A stretch of 64,000 nucleotides of DNA from assembly GCA_963822825.1 (NCBI GenBank), contig CAWGIW010000014.1, positions 62,001-126,000 of the forward strand. The letters run 5' to 3'. The position numbers and the translations under genes are program-made. Positions 46,171 to 56,358 of this stretch are shown here, in pieces. The DNA is from JAWWPY01 sp963822825. Lineage in GTDB: Bacteria > Actinomycetota > Actinomycetes > Streptosporangiales > Streptosporangiaceae. Every line of letters begins with the position of its first letter. Position 1 is the stretch's first letter. The notes beneath the pieces were generated by a model. It was given only the letters and a program-made list of their open reading frames with translations. It was not told the origin of the DNA and ran no database searches.

Positions 46171-46372
46171 AGCGTGCGTGGTCTTAGCGACCGGCGCTCG
46201 GGCTCCCGGGTACCGGACGTCCAACGGAGTTCCTGTGGTTCGGCGACGTTGGCGGACGCTGTTCCAGCAGGAACTCCGTTGCCGTCCCAGTGGCTTGACA
46301 GCCCCACCCGGACCCTGGCGAACGGCCATAGGGCTGGCCACGCCGGCTGCGATAGCCGGCGCTGCCCCGAGG

Positions 46373-47353
46373 TTACCCAGTACTACAGGAGACCGAAGGC
46401 CATGTCCATTGGCCGTTGGGCGTGATCGTCACTCCCCAGTTATTGCCGCTGCCGTTGGGTTTGGCGGTCATCACGAACTCGCTGGGCCAGCTGGCGTTGA
46501 TGTTCCAGGTGGAAGCGACCACCGCGGGGGACACGAGGTCCATCGTCACGGTCCAAGTGTTGGAGCCGGTCACCGAGACGTTGAGGTTGTACCAGTTGCT
46601 CCCCTTCGACCCCGCCGACAGCGTCGCGGTGCAGCCGCTGCCGGAGCCGCCGCCACCACCGGAGCCGCCGCCGCCGCCGGAGTTCACCGTGACGCTGGAA
46701 CTGCCGCTGCCGCCTCCGAAGGACTCGGTCGCGAGGATCTGGTAGTTGAGCGTGCCCAGGTTCATCCCATGGCTGGCCCAGGCGTTGAAGAAGTTCTGCG
46801 TGGTGATGGTCCCGCTGCTGGTGGGCGAGGTACGTATCGCCAGGTACTGCTCGAAGGTCGCGGTGCCTTGGATGGAGGGCTGGTTGACCTGCTGATGCTC
46901 GTAGATGTTGTACGTTCCGCCGTCGCTGGTGACCTGGCCCATGTACGTGCCGGCCGTGGGCGGCGAGCCGGAATAGTTCTCCATGACGTAGTACTCGACG
47001 AGCGGGTTGGTCGACCAGCCGTAGAGCGACACCAGCGTGGTGCCGCCGGACGCGCTGAGGCTGTTGGAGAAGCTCACGGTGTGATTGCTGCCAGGGTTCC
47101 AGCCGACGCCAGCGACGAAGTCGCCGATGCCGCTCCACGAGGTGGAGTAGCTGTTTCCCGAGTTCAGCGTGATGCAGGCCGACCCGGTACCGGCGCTCCA
47201 CATCTGGTAGTAGTAGCCGCCGTTGGTGCCGGTCTGGTTCGAGCAGATGGCCGTCGCCGCCTTCGCGGCGCCGGGCAGCGCCGCCGTGGCCGCGGCCAGG
47301 AGCACGGCGAAGGCGACGCTCAGCGCTCTGGGGACATGTTGGAGGGCGTTCAT
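46373..47353 (-). CDS. Secreted GH11 endo-1,4-beta-xylanase with CBM2-like domain
   Basis: This 326-residue secreted enzyme starts at ATG 47353 with AAGGAGG upstream. A signal peptide ends near AAKAAT. The GH11 jelly roll (residues 35-220) has TNGGYYYQMWSAG, NPLVEYYVMENYSG (nucleophile glutamate) and LATESFGGGSGSSSVTV (acid/base glutamate). A Gly/Ser linker precedes a C-terminal CBM2-like domain (GCTATLSAGSKGSNWYNLNV to QWTWPSVSCSTG) with one disulfide pair. It cleaves xylan in the medium. Confidence 0.93.
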   Translation of the reverse strand: MNALQHVPRALSVAFAVLLAAATAALPGAAKAATAICSNQTGTNGGYYYQMWSAGTGSACITLNSGNSYSTSWSGIGDFVAGVGWNPGSNHTVSFSNSLSASGGTTLVSLYGWSTNPLVEYYVMENYSGSPPTAGTYMGQVTSDGGTYNIYEHQQVNQPSIQGTATFEQYLAIRTSPTSSGTITTQNFFNAWASHGMNLGTLNYQILATESFGGGSGSSSVTVNSGGGGGSGGGGGSGSGCTATLSAGSKGSNWYNLNVSVTGSNTWTVTMDLVSPAVVASTWNINASWPSEFVMTAKPNGSGNNWGVTITPNGQWTWPSVSCSTG

Positions 47354-47694
47354 GCGGGGGCCTCCTTGGACGGGGCCGTCACGTGGCGACGACCGGGGAC
47401 CAGGCCAATGGGAGCCTGACCGGCAGCTTCTGATATCTGCCGATGGCGACAGTGTGAGTTGGCCGTATCCGGCCGTCAATAATTTTCGGAAAGATTTCGG
47501 CATGAACTTTAATCCATTGCTTTCATATGACCATCTTCCTCCTGGCCACTGGGAACATCGTGGCCTATGAGGCTAAAATTAGCCAATGATGTCTGGGGCT
47601 CGCACCACGAACCCGGAGCGCCCGGTAAAAGGGTTTCGAAGGCGATTCGAAAGTTTCGGACGCTGGGAGCTGTGACGGTGCCGGCTAGCCCGCG
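47354..47694. other. Promoter region of the xylanase gene
   Basis: This is a gap of 341 bp between the GH28 end and the GH11 start. It contains no gene. It is AT-richer than its surroundings, with TTTCGG/TTTCGAA motifs described separately. Confidence 0.55.
47648..47658. promoter_or_regulatory. CGAAA-TTTCG palindrome upstream of xylanase
   Basis: CGAAAGTTTCG at 47648-47658 is an inverted repeat with a one-base centre, of the type found near actinobacterial xylanase genes. Related TTTCGG and TTTCGAA sequences recur at 47483-47500 and 47634-47640. They probably bind a sugar-responsive repressor. Confidence 0.4.
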
Positions 47695-50028
47695 TCAGGG
47701 TACGGCGACCTGGTAAACGAGCGTGTTGATGTCGAGCCCGTTGTAGAAGTTGACGGCCACGTAGTGCCGGTCGATGTACCAGTACTCGTCGTTGGTGAGC
47801 GTGATCACGCCGGTGCTGAACGAGCCGTCGGCGTTCAGCGTCACCGGCACTGCGGTGGTGTCCCGGTCCACGTACACCAGCACCGTGCCACCTGGCAGGA
47901 AGCCCGCGGAGGCGGCCAGGCCGACCTGGCCGCTCACGGTGAACGAGTCCTGCGCCAGGGCGACGATGACGTTCGGATCGGCGATGCTGGCCGCGGTCAG
48001 CGGCACGACCTGCCCGCCGACCGTCGCGGTGGTGTCGCCGGTGAGCTGCGGCGCCGTGGCGTTGTAGGTGACCTGGGCCTGGGTGGCCGGGTTGATGAAC
48101 GTGACGTTGTCGATGACCAGGCCCTTGAAGAACTTGGCGCTGGCCGCGCTGAACGCGGCCGGGAACGTCGAGGGGGTGTAGAACACCGAGTTCCGGTAGT
48201 GCACGCCGGTCATCGGTGACCGGGACACGTCGCTGAAGATGACGAACGCCGGGTAGGACGTGGTGACGCTGGGCGCGGCGCTGACGTTGTCGAGGTAGAT
48301 GTTCTGGAACGTCGGGTTGAAGATGTCCGCGTCGGGGATCGGGACCGCTTCCTTGTAGTTGTAATCGAAGTTCGCGATACCGCGGATGGTCTGCGTGATG
48401 ACGCTGTTGCGGACGTAGATGTCGCGCACCGCCCCACCCCGGTACGCGTTCGTCTTGACCTTGAGCAGGTAGGCCGTGCCCGGGCCGCCGGACGTGTTGT
48501 TCTCCGCGAACACGTTGTAAATGCCGCCGGACATCTCACTGCCGGTGGAGATGCTGCCCGAGCCGCCACTCGGGTTGTAGAACGTGTTGCCCCGCAGGAT
48601 CATGCGCTGGCCTGGCTGCCGCAGCGTGCGGCCGTCCCGGTTGCGGCCGGACTTGACCGCGATGCCGTCGTCCAGCACGGTGATGGAATTCCGCTCGACC
48701 ACCACGTAGTCACACGATTCCGGGTCAATGCCGTCGTCGGTGAGGTGCGCGGTGTCGTTCACATCGGTGTCCCGGATCAGGATGTTCCGCGAATTGAGCG
48801 GGTGGACCTGCCAGAACAGCGTGTTCCGGAGCTGGATGCCCTCGATCAGGATGTTGGCGCAGTGGTTGAACTCCACGAAATTGGGCGTGAACGTGGATTG
48901 GTAGGCGACCACGCCGGCCGGCGGCGGCACCTCTTTCACCACTCCCCCCTCGATCACCGGAATGGTCGCCGGCAGGTGCCCGTCATCGGTGAAGATCCGC
49001 TGCTCGACTGGTACGCCCGTGTAGTTCAGGTCGTTCAGCACGGTATCCGTGCCGAGCGGCGCGCCCGGCACCGGCGACGGCAGCGGGAGCGACCACGGGA
49101 ACACGTTGTCCTGGGCATCCAGCGTGCCGCCCCCGGTAATGGCCATATTGGACTGGCCCAGCGCGTACACCATCGGGGAATAGTTGTAGGCGTCGGTGCC
49201 TTCCCGGCTGGTCAGCACGACCGGGTAAAAGTCGTTCGTGGGGTTGCCCACGAACTTGATGGTGGCTCCGTCCCCCAGGTACAGGTTGACGCCGCTGCGC
49301 ATCCGGATCGCCCCCGAGTAGTACACCCCCGAGCCATTGAGCGAGCCGGCCGCGGGCACGACCACGATGCCCCCGCCCCGGGTGTGGCATTCGGCGATCG
49401 CCGCGTTGATAGCGTCGCCGTAATACCACACGGTCACCGGCGCGGCCGATCCGGCGCCGTCCGTGACCTGTCGCACCAGGCCCGCGTACTTCTGGTCATT
49501 AATGTCGTATCTAACGTTACGAAACACGGGCGTACTGGCGTTAACGGTCGCATCGATGTGGTTATACAGCCGCTCGTTCCAGTACACGCCGTCCCGCTGC
49601 TGCGCCCCGGGGTCGAAGATGGCGATGCCATAGCCGAACTGGCTCTGGCCATCCTCGGCCACCACGACGAGGCTGTCGCCCGCGGCCAGGGCGCCGGACG
49701 GCTTCGGCTGGCCGCTGGCGTCGGCGACCGCGTACGCCTGCCGGGACCGGTCCTTGGCCACGATCTGCGCTAAGAGCTGCCGGACGGTGGCACCGCCGGT
49801 CACCGTGACCGTGGACGTGCCGACCACGGTGATCACCCCGCGGACGTCCGGCCGGGCCACCACCACGGTCCCGGTCGAGGCGGCGCGTAGCCCGCCGGAC
49901 CGGGCCGACGCCGGAGCGGCCGCCGCGGGCCCGGCCAGCGCGGCCGCCGCGGCGCCCGCGAGCGGCACGGCGGCCGCGGCGGCGGCACCGAGTTTCAGCG
50001 TGTCCCGGCGGCTGAGAGATCTTGGCAC
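47695..50028 (-). CDS. Secreted GH28 (polygalacturonase-type) hydrolase, Tat signal
   Basis: This 777-residue protein has a Tat signal: SRRDTLKLGAAAAAAVPLAG. After an N-terminal beta domain (VITVVGTSTVTVTGGATVRQ) comes the right-handed beta-helix. GH28 catalytic motifs are LTDDGIDPESC, VLDDGIAVKSGRNRDG (paired aspartates) and SGSISTGSEMSGG, which stands in for GHGxSIGS. LLKVKTNAYRGG is the RIKT-like motif. The C-terminal 120 residues are beta-rich. Targets would be pectic or related uronic or rhamnosyl polymers, consistent with the GH78 gene upstream in the same direction with a 39-bp gap. Confidence 0.88.
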   Translation of the reverse strand: MPRSLSRRDTLKLGAAAAAAVPLAGAAAAALAGPAAAAPASARSGGLRAASTGTVVVARPDVRGVITVVGTSTVTVTGGATVRQLLAQIVAKDRSRQAYAVADASGQPKPSGALAAGDSLVVVAEDGQSQFGYGIAIFDPGAQQRDGVYWNERLYNHIDATVNASTPVFRNVRYDINDQKYAGLVRQVTDGAGSAAPVTVWYYGDAINAAIAECHTRGGGIVVVPAAGSLNGSGVYYSGAIRMRSGVNLYLGDGATIKFVGNPTNDFYPVVLTSREGTDAYNYSPMVYALGQSNMAITGGGTLDAQDNVFPWSLPLPSPVPGAPLGTDTVLNDLNYTGVPVEQRIFTDDGHLPATIPVIEGGVVKEVPPPAGVVAYQSTFTPNFVEFNHCANILIEGIQLRNTLFWQVHPLNSRNILIRDTDVNDTAHLTDDGIDPESCDYVVVERNSITVLDDGIAVKSGRNRDGRTLRQPGQRMILRGNTFYNPSGGSGSISTGSEMSGGIYNVFAENNTSGGPGTAYLLKVKTNAYRGGAVRDIYVRNSVITQTIRGIANFDYNYKEAVPIPDADIFNPTFQNIYLDNVSAAPSVTTSYPAFVIFSDVSRSPMTGVHYRNSVFYTPSTFPAAFSAASAKFFKGLVIDNVTFINPATQAQVTYNATAPQLTGDTTATVGGQVVPLTAASIADPNVIVALAQDSFTVSGQVGLAASAGFLPGGTVLVYVDRDTTAVPVTLNADGSFSTGVITLTNDEYWYIDRHYVAVNFYNGLDINTLVYQVAVP

Positions 50029-50067
50029 GATGCCTCCACTGTTCGCTGGTTCCCGGCGGTGGCCGGG

Positions 50068-53000
50068 TCAGGGTGTGAACGTCGTGACACCCGAGCCGAC
50101 CGTGTAGAGGGCCCGGCCCGCCCTGGTGCCCTACGTAGCGCGGCTCGCCCGCGCCGCTGGCCCGGTAGGGCGCGCTGCCCGGCGGGCAGCGCCACCGTGG
50201 CCCGGACGTTGTCCGGGACGTGATCACGCAGCGTGACCTGGCCGGCCGCGGGGCCGCGGTCAGCGCGTGCCAGGCCACGGTGACCGGCCCGCGCTCGGTC
50301 CACTCGGTGCCGCGGGCCGACGCTCAGGCCCGGACCCGGGCGGCGTGATCTGTGACCGCGGCGCGCCGACGCCGGCCGGGGTGATGCCGAGCAGCCCGCG
50401 GGTCACCGGGTAGACGCCGACCGAGCCCCAGCCGTGCGAGAAGCTGTCGGTCGCGTTCTGGCTGATCGCGCTGCCCGAGCACTCGGTGTCGTTGTAGGTG
50501 TCGTTGTCGCCGGCCTGGCCGCCCGGCGCGCTGCACCCTGGATCCCACTGCTCCCACATCGAGGTGCCGCCCTCGGCCAGGATCTTGGCCGGCCCGTCGC
50601 CCGCGGTGTTGGTGAGCAGCGTGACCAGCGCGGCGGGCTGGCCCGCCTCGGCCAGGGCCAGCTCGAGCTGGCCGAAGTCCATCGGGCCCTGCTTCATGCC
50701 CTGGCGCGGCGATGTAGCCGCCGAGCTTGGAATACGCGCTGGGCCGGGGCCACCCCGTAGACGATCGCGAACGTCTGGTCGGTCTGGGAGTAGTTGCCGA
50801 TCAGCGCGTCGCCGGTGGCGGCGGTGCAGTCGCCGGCCACGGCCTGGGCGCCGCCGGCCACGGCCATGCCGTCGTCGTAGAAGCCGCCCGGTCTCGACCA
50901 GCTTGGCGTTGATGGCCGTGGTCAGGTCGTCGTCTGCTGGCCGCGTAGGCGGCGGCGTCGGCCGTGTCGCCGAGCACCTGGGCCGCGTCGGCCAGCGCCC
51001 GGTAGTCCTCGACCGCGCGCATGTTGACCACGGTGTCCACGCCCGAGTTGAGGACCACCGTGTTGTAGCGGTCGGTCTGCGGCCAGTCGATGATGCCGAA
51101 CTTGTACGAGGTGGAGGGGGAGAAGCTGGCCAACTGGCAGACCAGCCCGGCGGCCTGGCCGGCAGGGGAGATGCTGTCGGTGACGTACTGGGCGACGTTG
51201 CGCATGGTCGGGTAGGCCGCGCGCCAGCGTGGCCCGGTCCCCGGTCGCCAGGTAGTAGTCCCAGACCAGCTCGGGGAACATCTCGGAGTAGTCGGGGATG
51301 TCACGCTTGTTGCCGTTGCTCACGTTGTTGTCCGGGTAGATGGCGTTGACCTCGCCCCATGTGGACGCCCGGGCCGGCGAGCCCGCGATCCACCAGCGCT
51401 GCTGGGAGAAGATCAGGTTGTCGATGAACTCGCGGGTCAGCGCGCGCTCGCCGAGGTCCTCCATCTGCGCCAGCGACTCGTTCGTGCCGTCGCCGGTGAA
51501 CTGCCCCTCCTGCCGGTCCGGGCTGTCCTCGTAGGCCTGCTGGCCGGCGAACAGGGCCGACCGCTCCATGAGCGTGAACACCGCGTTCAGCTCGCGGTTG
51601 CTGCTGGTGAACGTGGCCGCCTGGTCGGTCCGGGAGCCGGCGCCGCCGGTGAACACCGACGCCGGGTTCCAGGCCGCTCGCGGTGTCGGCGTAGCCGGCG
51701 CACGCTGGCGGCGGTGTCCGGGCCCGCGCTCGTTCGCCCGGGTCGTTGGCCGCCGGCCCGACCTGGGAGGCCGCGTTGTACTGCTCGACCGCCCAGATGT
51801 CGCTGGCGGTCAGCGGCCGCCCGCCGTCGGCCGCCGTGCCCTGGTAAATCTGCAGGTAGCGCCAGCCCATCGGGACGTAGAAGTCGGTGGTCTCACCCTG
51901 GCGTGCCGCTGTCGTGTAGTAGAAATTCAGGTTGGTGGTCTGGGTGTCGAGCGTGGCGGTGCCCACCCGCGAGCCCTGGACCCAGACGCCCGGCGGCGTG
52001 GCTGGCGTGCAGCGGGGTGGCCAGGCCGACGGTGGCGCCGCTGATGCTGGTGATGGTGTCGGTCTCGGGTGGCCCGCGCCGTAGCCGTCGGCCGGGCGCG
52101 TCGATCGTGACCGGGTCGCCCGACGGCGAACCCGGCTGGCCGCGCCGGTGGCGGCGAAGTCCGGGGTAGCTGGACGTGTCGGCGACGCGTGAGGCTGGTC
52201 GCGCCGGCGGCCGCCGGCGGCGGTGGTGACCGTCCCGGCCAGCCGGTAGCTCGTGGTCATGGTGACCTGCTGGCCCGCCTGGGCGGCCGACGAGCCGGGG
52301 AAGCGTGACCACGGGCACGCCGACGAACGCGTAGCCGAAGTCGGCCTCGGCCGTGCCGTCGGGCAGCGTGCGGACCGAGCGCCGGGTGGACGAGCTTGTA
52401 GGTCACCGGGGCCTGCAGCGGGATCAGGTGGGTGAACCCGCACGGGCTCGACAGCACCGGTGTGGCGGTCGCGGTGGCCGGGGGCGCGGGGGCGCTGTTC
52501 GAGCCGGCGCGTGGCCGAGTAGTCGCCGCAGTCCGGCGGGTTGGGCAGCGGCGCGGTGCCCATGACCACGGCCGGCTGCCAGGCGCGCGGGTAGCGTAGC
52601 CGGCGCTGGTCCCAGCCGGCCAGGGTGCGGGCGTTCGCGCTCGCTGTAGGACTCGACGTAGTCTCCGGCGCCCTGCGAGCTGCGCACGCGTCGCGGTCGT
52701 GTTCAGCTCGGCGGTGTCCTTGGTGACCATCCAGCTGCCGTCGGACACGAACGTGTCCCGACCTGCCGTCCGGCGTAGTCGACCACGACCTTGACGAGCA
52801 GCCCGGAGGGCCGTTCTCCGACGTGACGGCGTGCCGGCGGGCTGGTCGGCGGGCAGCGGCTGGGCCAGGGTGACCGTGTGGACCGGCGATGGCCGCGATC
52901 GTGTCGGTGGTGAACGCTGGTGAGCCGGGCGTGCCGAAGCCGAGCGTCTCGCCGGCGTACCAGTCGTAGCCGGCGCCGCAGAACGCGGCCGAGCGGTCCG

Positions 53001-53976
53001 GCGCGGACGTGCACGTGCTGGCGGTCGCGGTGGCGACGGTGATCGACGTGGTCCCGGCCGGCGGCATCGGCTGGCAGCGTGGTCTCATACGGCTGCGGGC
53101 CCTCGGGGTGGGCCTCGCCGACCGCCCAGTCCGCGTAGCAGCACGCCGACGGCGAGCTGGCCCGCGTGCGCGCCCGTGGGCGCGCTGGGCCGCCGCGGCC
53201 AGGCCGGTGACGTCCTCGACGTCGTAGTAGTTCTCGCCCGCGGTCTGGTAGTCGTCCTGGGTGTCGACGATCGTGCCGTTCACGTGGAGCTGCCAGCGCA
53301 TCGGCGCCGCGATGTAGGCCAGGGCGCGGGTCACCGGGCCCGCCTGCGGGCGGAGGCTGAACTGGTCGCGGGCCAGCGTGTAGTCGATCGTCGGTGTCGT
53401 TGCCGGTGGTCGGCCTGCGGATCCACTGCGCGGCCGACCACTCGTTGTCGCCGATGCCGGTGTCGAACCGGGACCGGGCCGGAGCGCTCTGGTCGCCCTG
53501 GCGGTTCCAGGTGGTGACGGCCCAGTCGTACTCGGCCCCGTCGGCCAGGGCCGGGCCGGTGTAGGGCACGTACGACTCGGCCGAAGAATCGACTCGGCCG
53601 CTGTCCCAGACGGTCGCGCCGGCCAGGCCGTTGGTGACCACGATCCGGTACGCGGTCTGGGTCTCGTCGCCCGCGGCGTCCTGCGGCAGCCAGCCGAACT
53701 CGGGCGCGCCGGTCACGTCCAGCGGGACGGTCCGGCCGTCCACGGTGAGCTGGGTGGGGGGCCGGGCGGTGCCGGGCCGGCGGCGCTGCCCGCGCCGGCG
53801 ACCGTGCCCGTGGCGCCCGGCGCGCCGGAGGTGGCGTTCGCGGCGCTGGTCAGCAGGCCGGCGGGGGCGATGGAGCCGGCTAAGACCAGGGACAGCGCTA
53901 AGGAGGGGGTCCGGCTACGTCGGCGGGGCTGGCGCTGGTGCTGGTGTCGGCGCTGGGCACGATGCCGGTGATTCAC
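50068..53976 (-). pseudogene. GH78 alpha-L-rhamnosidase, multiply frameshifted
   Basis: A secreted alpha-L-rhamnosidase of about 1,300 residues can be pieced together. The GTG at 53976 follows GGAGG and opens a signal peptide (SLALSLVLAGSIAPAGLL). Family segments appear in turn in different frames: FGWLPQDAAGDETQTAYRIV, VWDSGRVDSSAESYVPYTGP, MERSALFAGQQAYEDSPDRQ (catalytic region, usually with D-x-CPQR-ER near it), LTREFIDNLIFSQQRWW, YPDNNVSNGNKRDIPDYSEM and, near the end, ASGAGEPRYVGHQGG and VGSGVTTFTP. The stop is at 50068-50070. More than ten single-base shifts are needed, yet few in-frame stops occur between them, so sequence error is a real possibility. Confidence 0.8.
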
Positions 53977-54077
53977 AATCAGCCTCCAGGCCGGGCCCCC
54001 CATCCACGCGAAAGTACCTTCGTCATGAGTGACGCTATGCCAGGAGACTTGAGTCGGCAATCGTCGACTTTTGTTTA

Positions 54078-54121
54078 GCGCGGTTGATTGACGGAGCTAT
54101 CACTCCATCAATCAACCGCGC
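54078..54121 (-). terminator. Hairpin terminator downstream of chitinase
   Basis: The 14-base perfect arms GCGCGGTTGATTGA and TCAATCAACCGCGC enclose a 16-base loop. It lies 49 bp after the GH18 stop. No strong U-tract follows on the minus strand. Confidence 0.7.
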
Positions 54122-54169
54122 AACGGGTCCGGGACCCGGCCGGGCTTGGCCGGGCCGGGCGGACTGGGG

Positions 54170-55540
54170 TTACGGGAGGGACCAGGACTGGTTGGCGCTG
54201 CCGGTGCACGACCAGATCTGGAGTTGGGTGCCCGGCGTGGTCAACCAGCCGGTGTCGTCGAGGCACTTGCCGGACTGCGGGTTGTACAGGGCGCCGCCGC
54301 TTTGCGGCTGCCACACCTGGGCGCCGGTGCCGTTGCAGTCGTAGAGGTCAACGGTGGTGCCGTTGCCAGTACCGCCGCCGTTGATGTCCATGCACTTCCC
54401 GAGTGCCTGCAGGGTTTCGTTGGCGCCGATGGTCCATTGCTGGGCGCCCGTCCCGTTGCACGTATAGACCTGCACCGGGGTGAGGTTCGCCGCGCTGGCC
54501 CCCCGGACGTCCACGCACAGGCTGCCGTACCCGATGATCGGGCCGGTCGCGGTGCTGCCGCCTCCGCCGCCGCCGCTCCCGCTGGTGATGGCGTTGAAGA
54601 TGCGCGAGTAGGCGTATCCGGTGGGCTTGTCGTACCCGTCAACTTCCCAGAAGGACAGTTCCTGGACGCCGTTGGAGGCGGCGAAGCTCTCCAGGGTCGA
54701 GGCGTTGGCCTGGGTGAAGACCTCGTTGTCGTCGTTCTGGCCGGCGATGGGCGTCAGGCCCATCATCCCGTAAGCCTGCGCGGTGGAGATGCCGTAGAGG
54801 CTGGACAACTGGGCCGCCGTGGCCTGCGCCGCCGAGATCGCATCGTTCAGCGCGTTCTGGCCGTTGCCGAAGTCCATCGTCATGATGTTGACCACGCTGA
54901 CCTTCACGCCGTTGCTCTGGGCGTTCTGCAGCACGCCCAGTTCCGCCGACGGCAGGCCGTTCGGCGCCACCGCCAGGGTGTAGTCAACCTGGACGGCGGG
55001 GTTTTCGGCCTGGAGCGCCGCCAGAGCCTGGTTGCGCCGGTTGTTCGATGCGGTGTCGCCGAGGGTGGAACCCTCGATGTCGAAGTCCAGCCGGGTCACG
55101 CCGTAGGTGTTGACGACGTTGGCGTAGGCGGCGGTCAGGGACGGGACCGAAGTGCAGGTCTGGGCGACCTCGCCGCCGCTTTCCCCGCCGAAGGAGACGA
55201 TGACGTTGCCGCCCGCGGATTTGAGCGAGTTGATCTGTGCGGTGTACGCGCCCACCGAGTCGCCGCTGTCCTCCCATTCCTGGGTACAGCCCGAGGTCGG
55301 GATCAGGAATGCCAGCGTGTAGTACTTGTCGCCGGTGGCGCTGAGGTCGGCGGCCATGTCGCCCGCGTCGCTGGCGCTGATCTGCAGGTAGGGCGCGGCG
55401 TAGTGGGCGGGAAACGCCGACGCGGCGGCGGCAGGCGTCGCGCCGGCCAGCATGCCGGCGCCAGCGCCGCCGGCCACCAGCACCAGCGCGCTCACCGCGG
55501 TCGCCATGCGGTGTCGTCGATGGGGCGGGGAGTGGGACAT
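54170..55540 (-). CDS. Secreted GH18 chitinase with ricin-type lectin domain
   Basis: This 456-residue secreted enzyme follows AGGAGG directly before the ATG at 55540. The signal peptide ends near residue 41 (PAAAASA). The GH18 barrel (45-330) has VIVSFGGESGGE and the catalytic strand LDFDIEG with D152, D154 and E156, and ends SFWEVDGYDKPTGYAYSRIF. After a Gly-rich linker comes a CBM13 ricin-B trefoil with three QxW repeats (QQWTIG, QVWQPQ, QSWSLP) and cysteine pairs. It degrades chitin or related GlcNAc polymers outside the cell. A 27-base palindrome just upstream is a likely operator. Confidence 0.93.
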   Translation of the reverse strand: MSHSPPHRRHRMATAVSALVLVAGGAGAGMLAGATPAAAASAFPAHYAAPYLQISASDAGDMAADLSATGDKYYTLAFLIPTSGCTQEWEDSGDSVGAYTAQINSLKSAGGNVIVSFGGESGGEVAQTCTSVPSLTAAYANVVNTYGVTRLDFDIEGSTLGDTASNNRRNQALAALQAENPAVQVDYTLAVAPNGLPSAELGVLQNAQSNGVKVSVVNIMTMDFGNGQNALNDAISAAQATAAQLSSLYGISTAQAYGMMGLTPIAGQNDDNEVFTQANASTLESFAASNGVQELSFWEVDGYDKPTGYAYSRIFNAITSGSGGGGGGSTATGPIIGYGSLCVDVRGASAANLTPVQVYTCNGTGAQQWTIGANETLQALGKCMDINGGGTGNGTTVDLYDCNGTGAQVWQPQSGGALYNPQSGKCLDDTGWLTTPGTQLQIWSCTGSANQSWSLP

Positions 55541-55575
55541 GGGGCCTCCTGACGGGAAGGGAGCCTAAGAAAACA

Positions 55576-55602
55576 AACTGATAGGAAACTTTCCTATCAG
55601 TT
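55576..55602. promoter_or_regulatory. 27-base palindromic operator upstream of chitinase
   Basis: The 13-base arms AACTGATAGGAAA and TTTCCTATCAGTT are perfect inverted repeats around one central C. It lies 36-62 bp before the GH18 start. The AGGAAAsTTTCCT core is a known type of motif upstream of actinobacterial hydrolase genes, probably bound by a sugar-responsive repressor. Confidence 0.7.
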
Positions 55603-55722
55603 GAACCTAGACGCTAAAGCCCAGAGCCGGCCGGGTCAATCAGAGTTTCGTTAAATTACCGTAGAAATGGCCGGACGCCATTGCCCACGTCGGCCGGGCC
55701 GGGCGGGACCCACTCGGCTGGG

Positions 55723-55774
55723 CTCGTCGGGCATCCGGAACCCCTTGACTCGTCGGGCATCCGGAACCCCTTGA
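55723..55774. repeat. 26-bp tandem duplication
   Basis: The unit CTCGTCGGGCATCCGGAAC plus seven more bases occurs twice in a row (55723-55748 and 55749-55774). Each copy ends in CCTTGA, so the TTGACT promoter box is doubled just ahead of the TetR operator. Confidence 0.85.
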
Positions 55775-55775
55775 C

Positions 55776-55798
55776 TGATTAGACCTGTCTGTCTACTT
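55776..55798 (+). promoter_or_regulatory. TetR-type operator and promoter
   Basis: TAGACCTGTCTGTCTA (55780-55795) is a partial palindrome with TAGAC and GTCTA ends, the usual operator type for TetR repressors. A TTGACT box lies just upstream at 55771-55776. It sits directly before the truncated TetR gene, so this is probably its autoregulatory site. Confidence 0.55.
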
Positions 55799-56130
55799 TC
55801 GAGGGCCAGGGCGAGCTGTCCGCCCAGCCGGACTACCGCGGCTGCGCGTTCGCCCGGGCCAGCGCGGAATCCCATCCCGGTGACCTGGTCGAGCAGGCCG
55901 CCGAGGCCTACCGCCGCTGGGTGCGCGCGCTGCTGTCCGATCTGGCCGCGGAGGCTGGCGTGCCCGAGCCCGAACTCCTGGCCCACCAGCTGCACCTGCT
56001 CTACGACGGCAGCGGGCAGTCCGCGCGGATGGACCACGACCCCGCCGCGGCCGCCACGGCCCACGCCGCCGCGGCGACCCTGCTCGACGCGGCCCTGGCC
56101 CGCGGGACGGCGGCCCGCCTCAGCGAGTGA
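55799..56130 (+). pseudogene. TetR-family regulator, C-terminal fragment
   Basis: The open frame reads EGQGELSAQPDYRGCAFARA, then HPGDLVEQAAEAYRRWVRAL, AGVPEPELLAHQLHLLYDGS and AAATLLDAALARG. This is the ligand-binding half of a TetR regulator. The DNA-binding half that should precede it is missing, since the operator sequence is joined directly to the body of the gene. An internal ATG at 55921 is the only plausible start in the fragment. Confidence 0.75.
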
Positions 56131-56358
56131 CCCGGTGGCGGTGAAGTCGGGCTGACGCTTCCCGGCGGGCTGGGGGCTTGCCGTGACCGCAAGCACGCCC
56201 CGGGCTATTCAGCCCCGCGAAAGCGAGCTGAGAGATGAGCATGGGGGATGCGCCAAGGCGGACAGAAGCACAAGGTCCTGAGTCGTCGCAGCTACTGTAA
56301 TAGGGGACTACGGCGGAATGGCAAGCCACAAGGTCAAATGGAACCTAGGGAGGTCACG

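Noticed and set aside
46160..47419. A long plus-strand ORF opposite the xylanase
   Set aside because: It is antisense to a complete GH11 gene with signal peptide and ribosome site.
54078..54121. A regulatory operator before GH78
   Set aside because: Long arms with a 16-base loop directly after the chitinase stop fit a terminator better than a protein-binding site.
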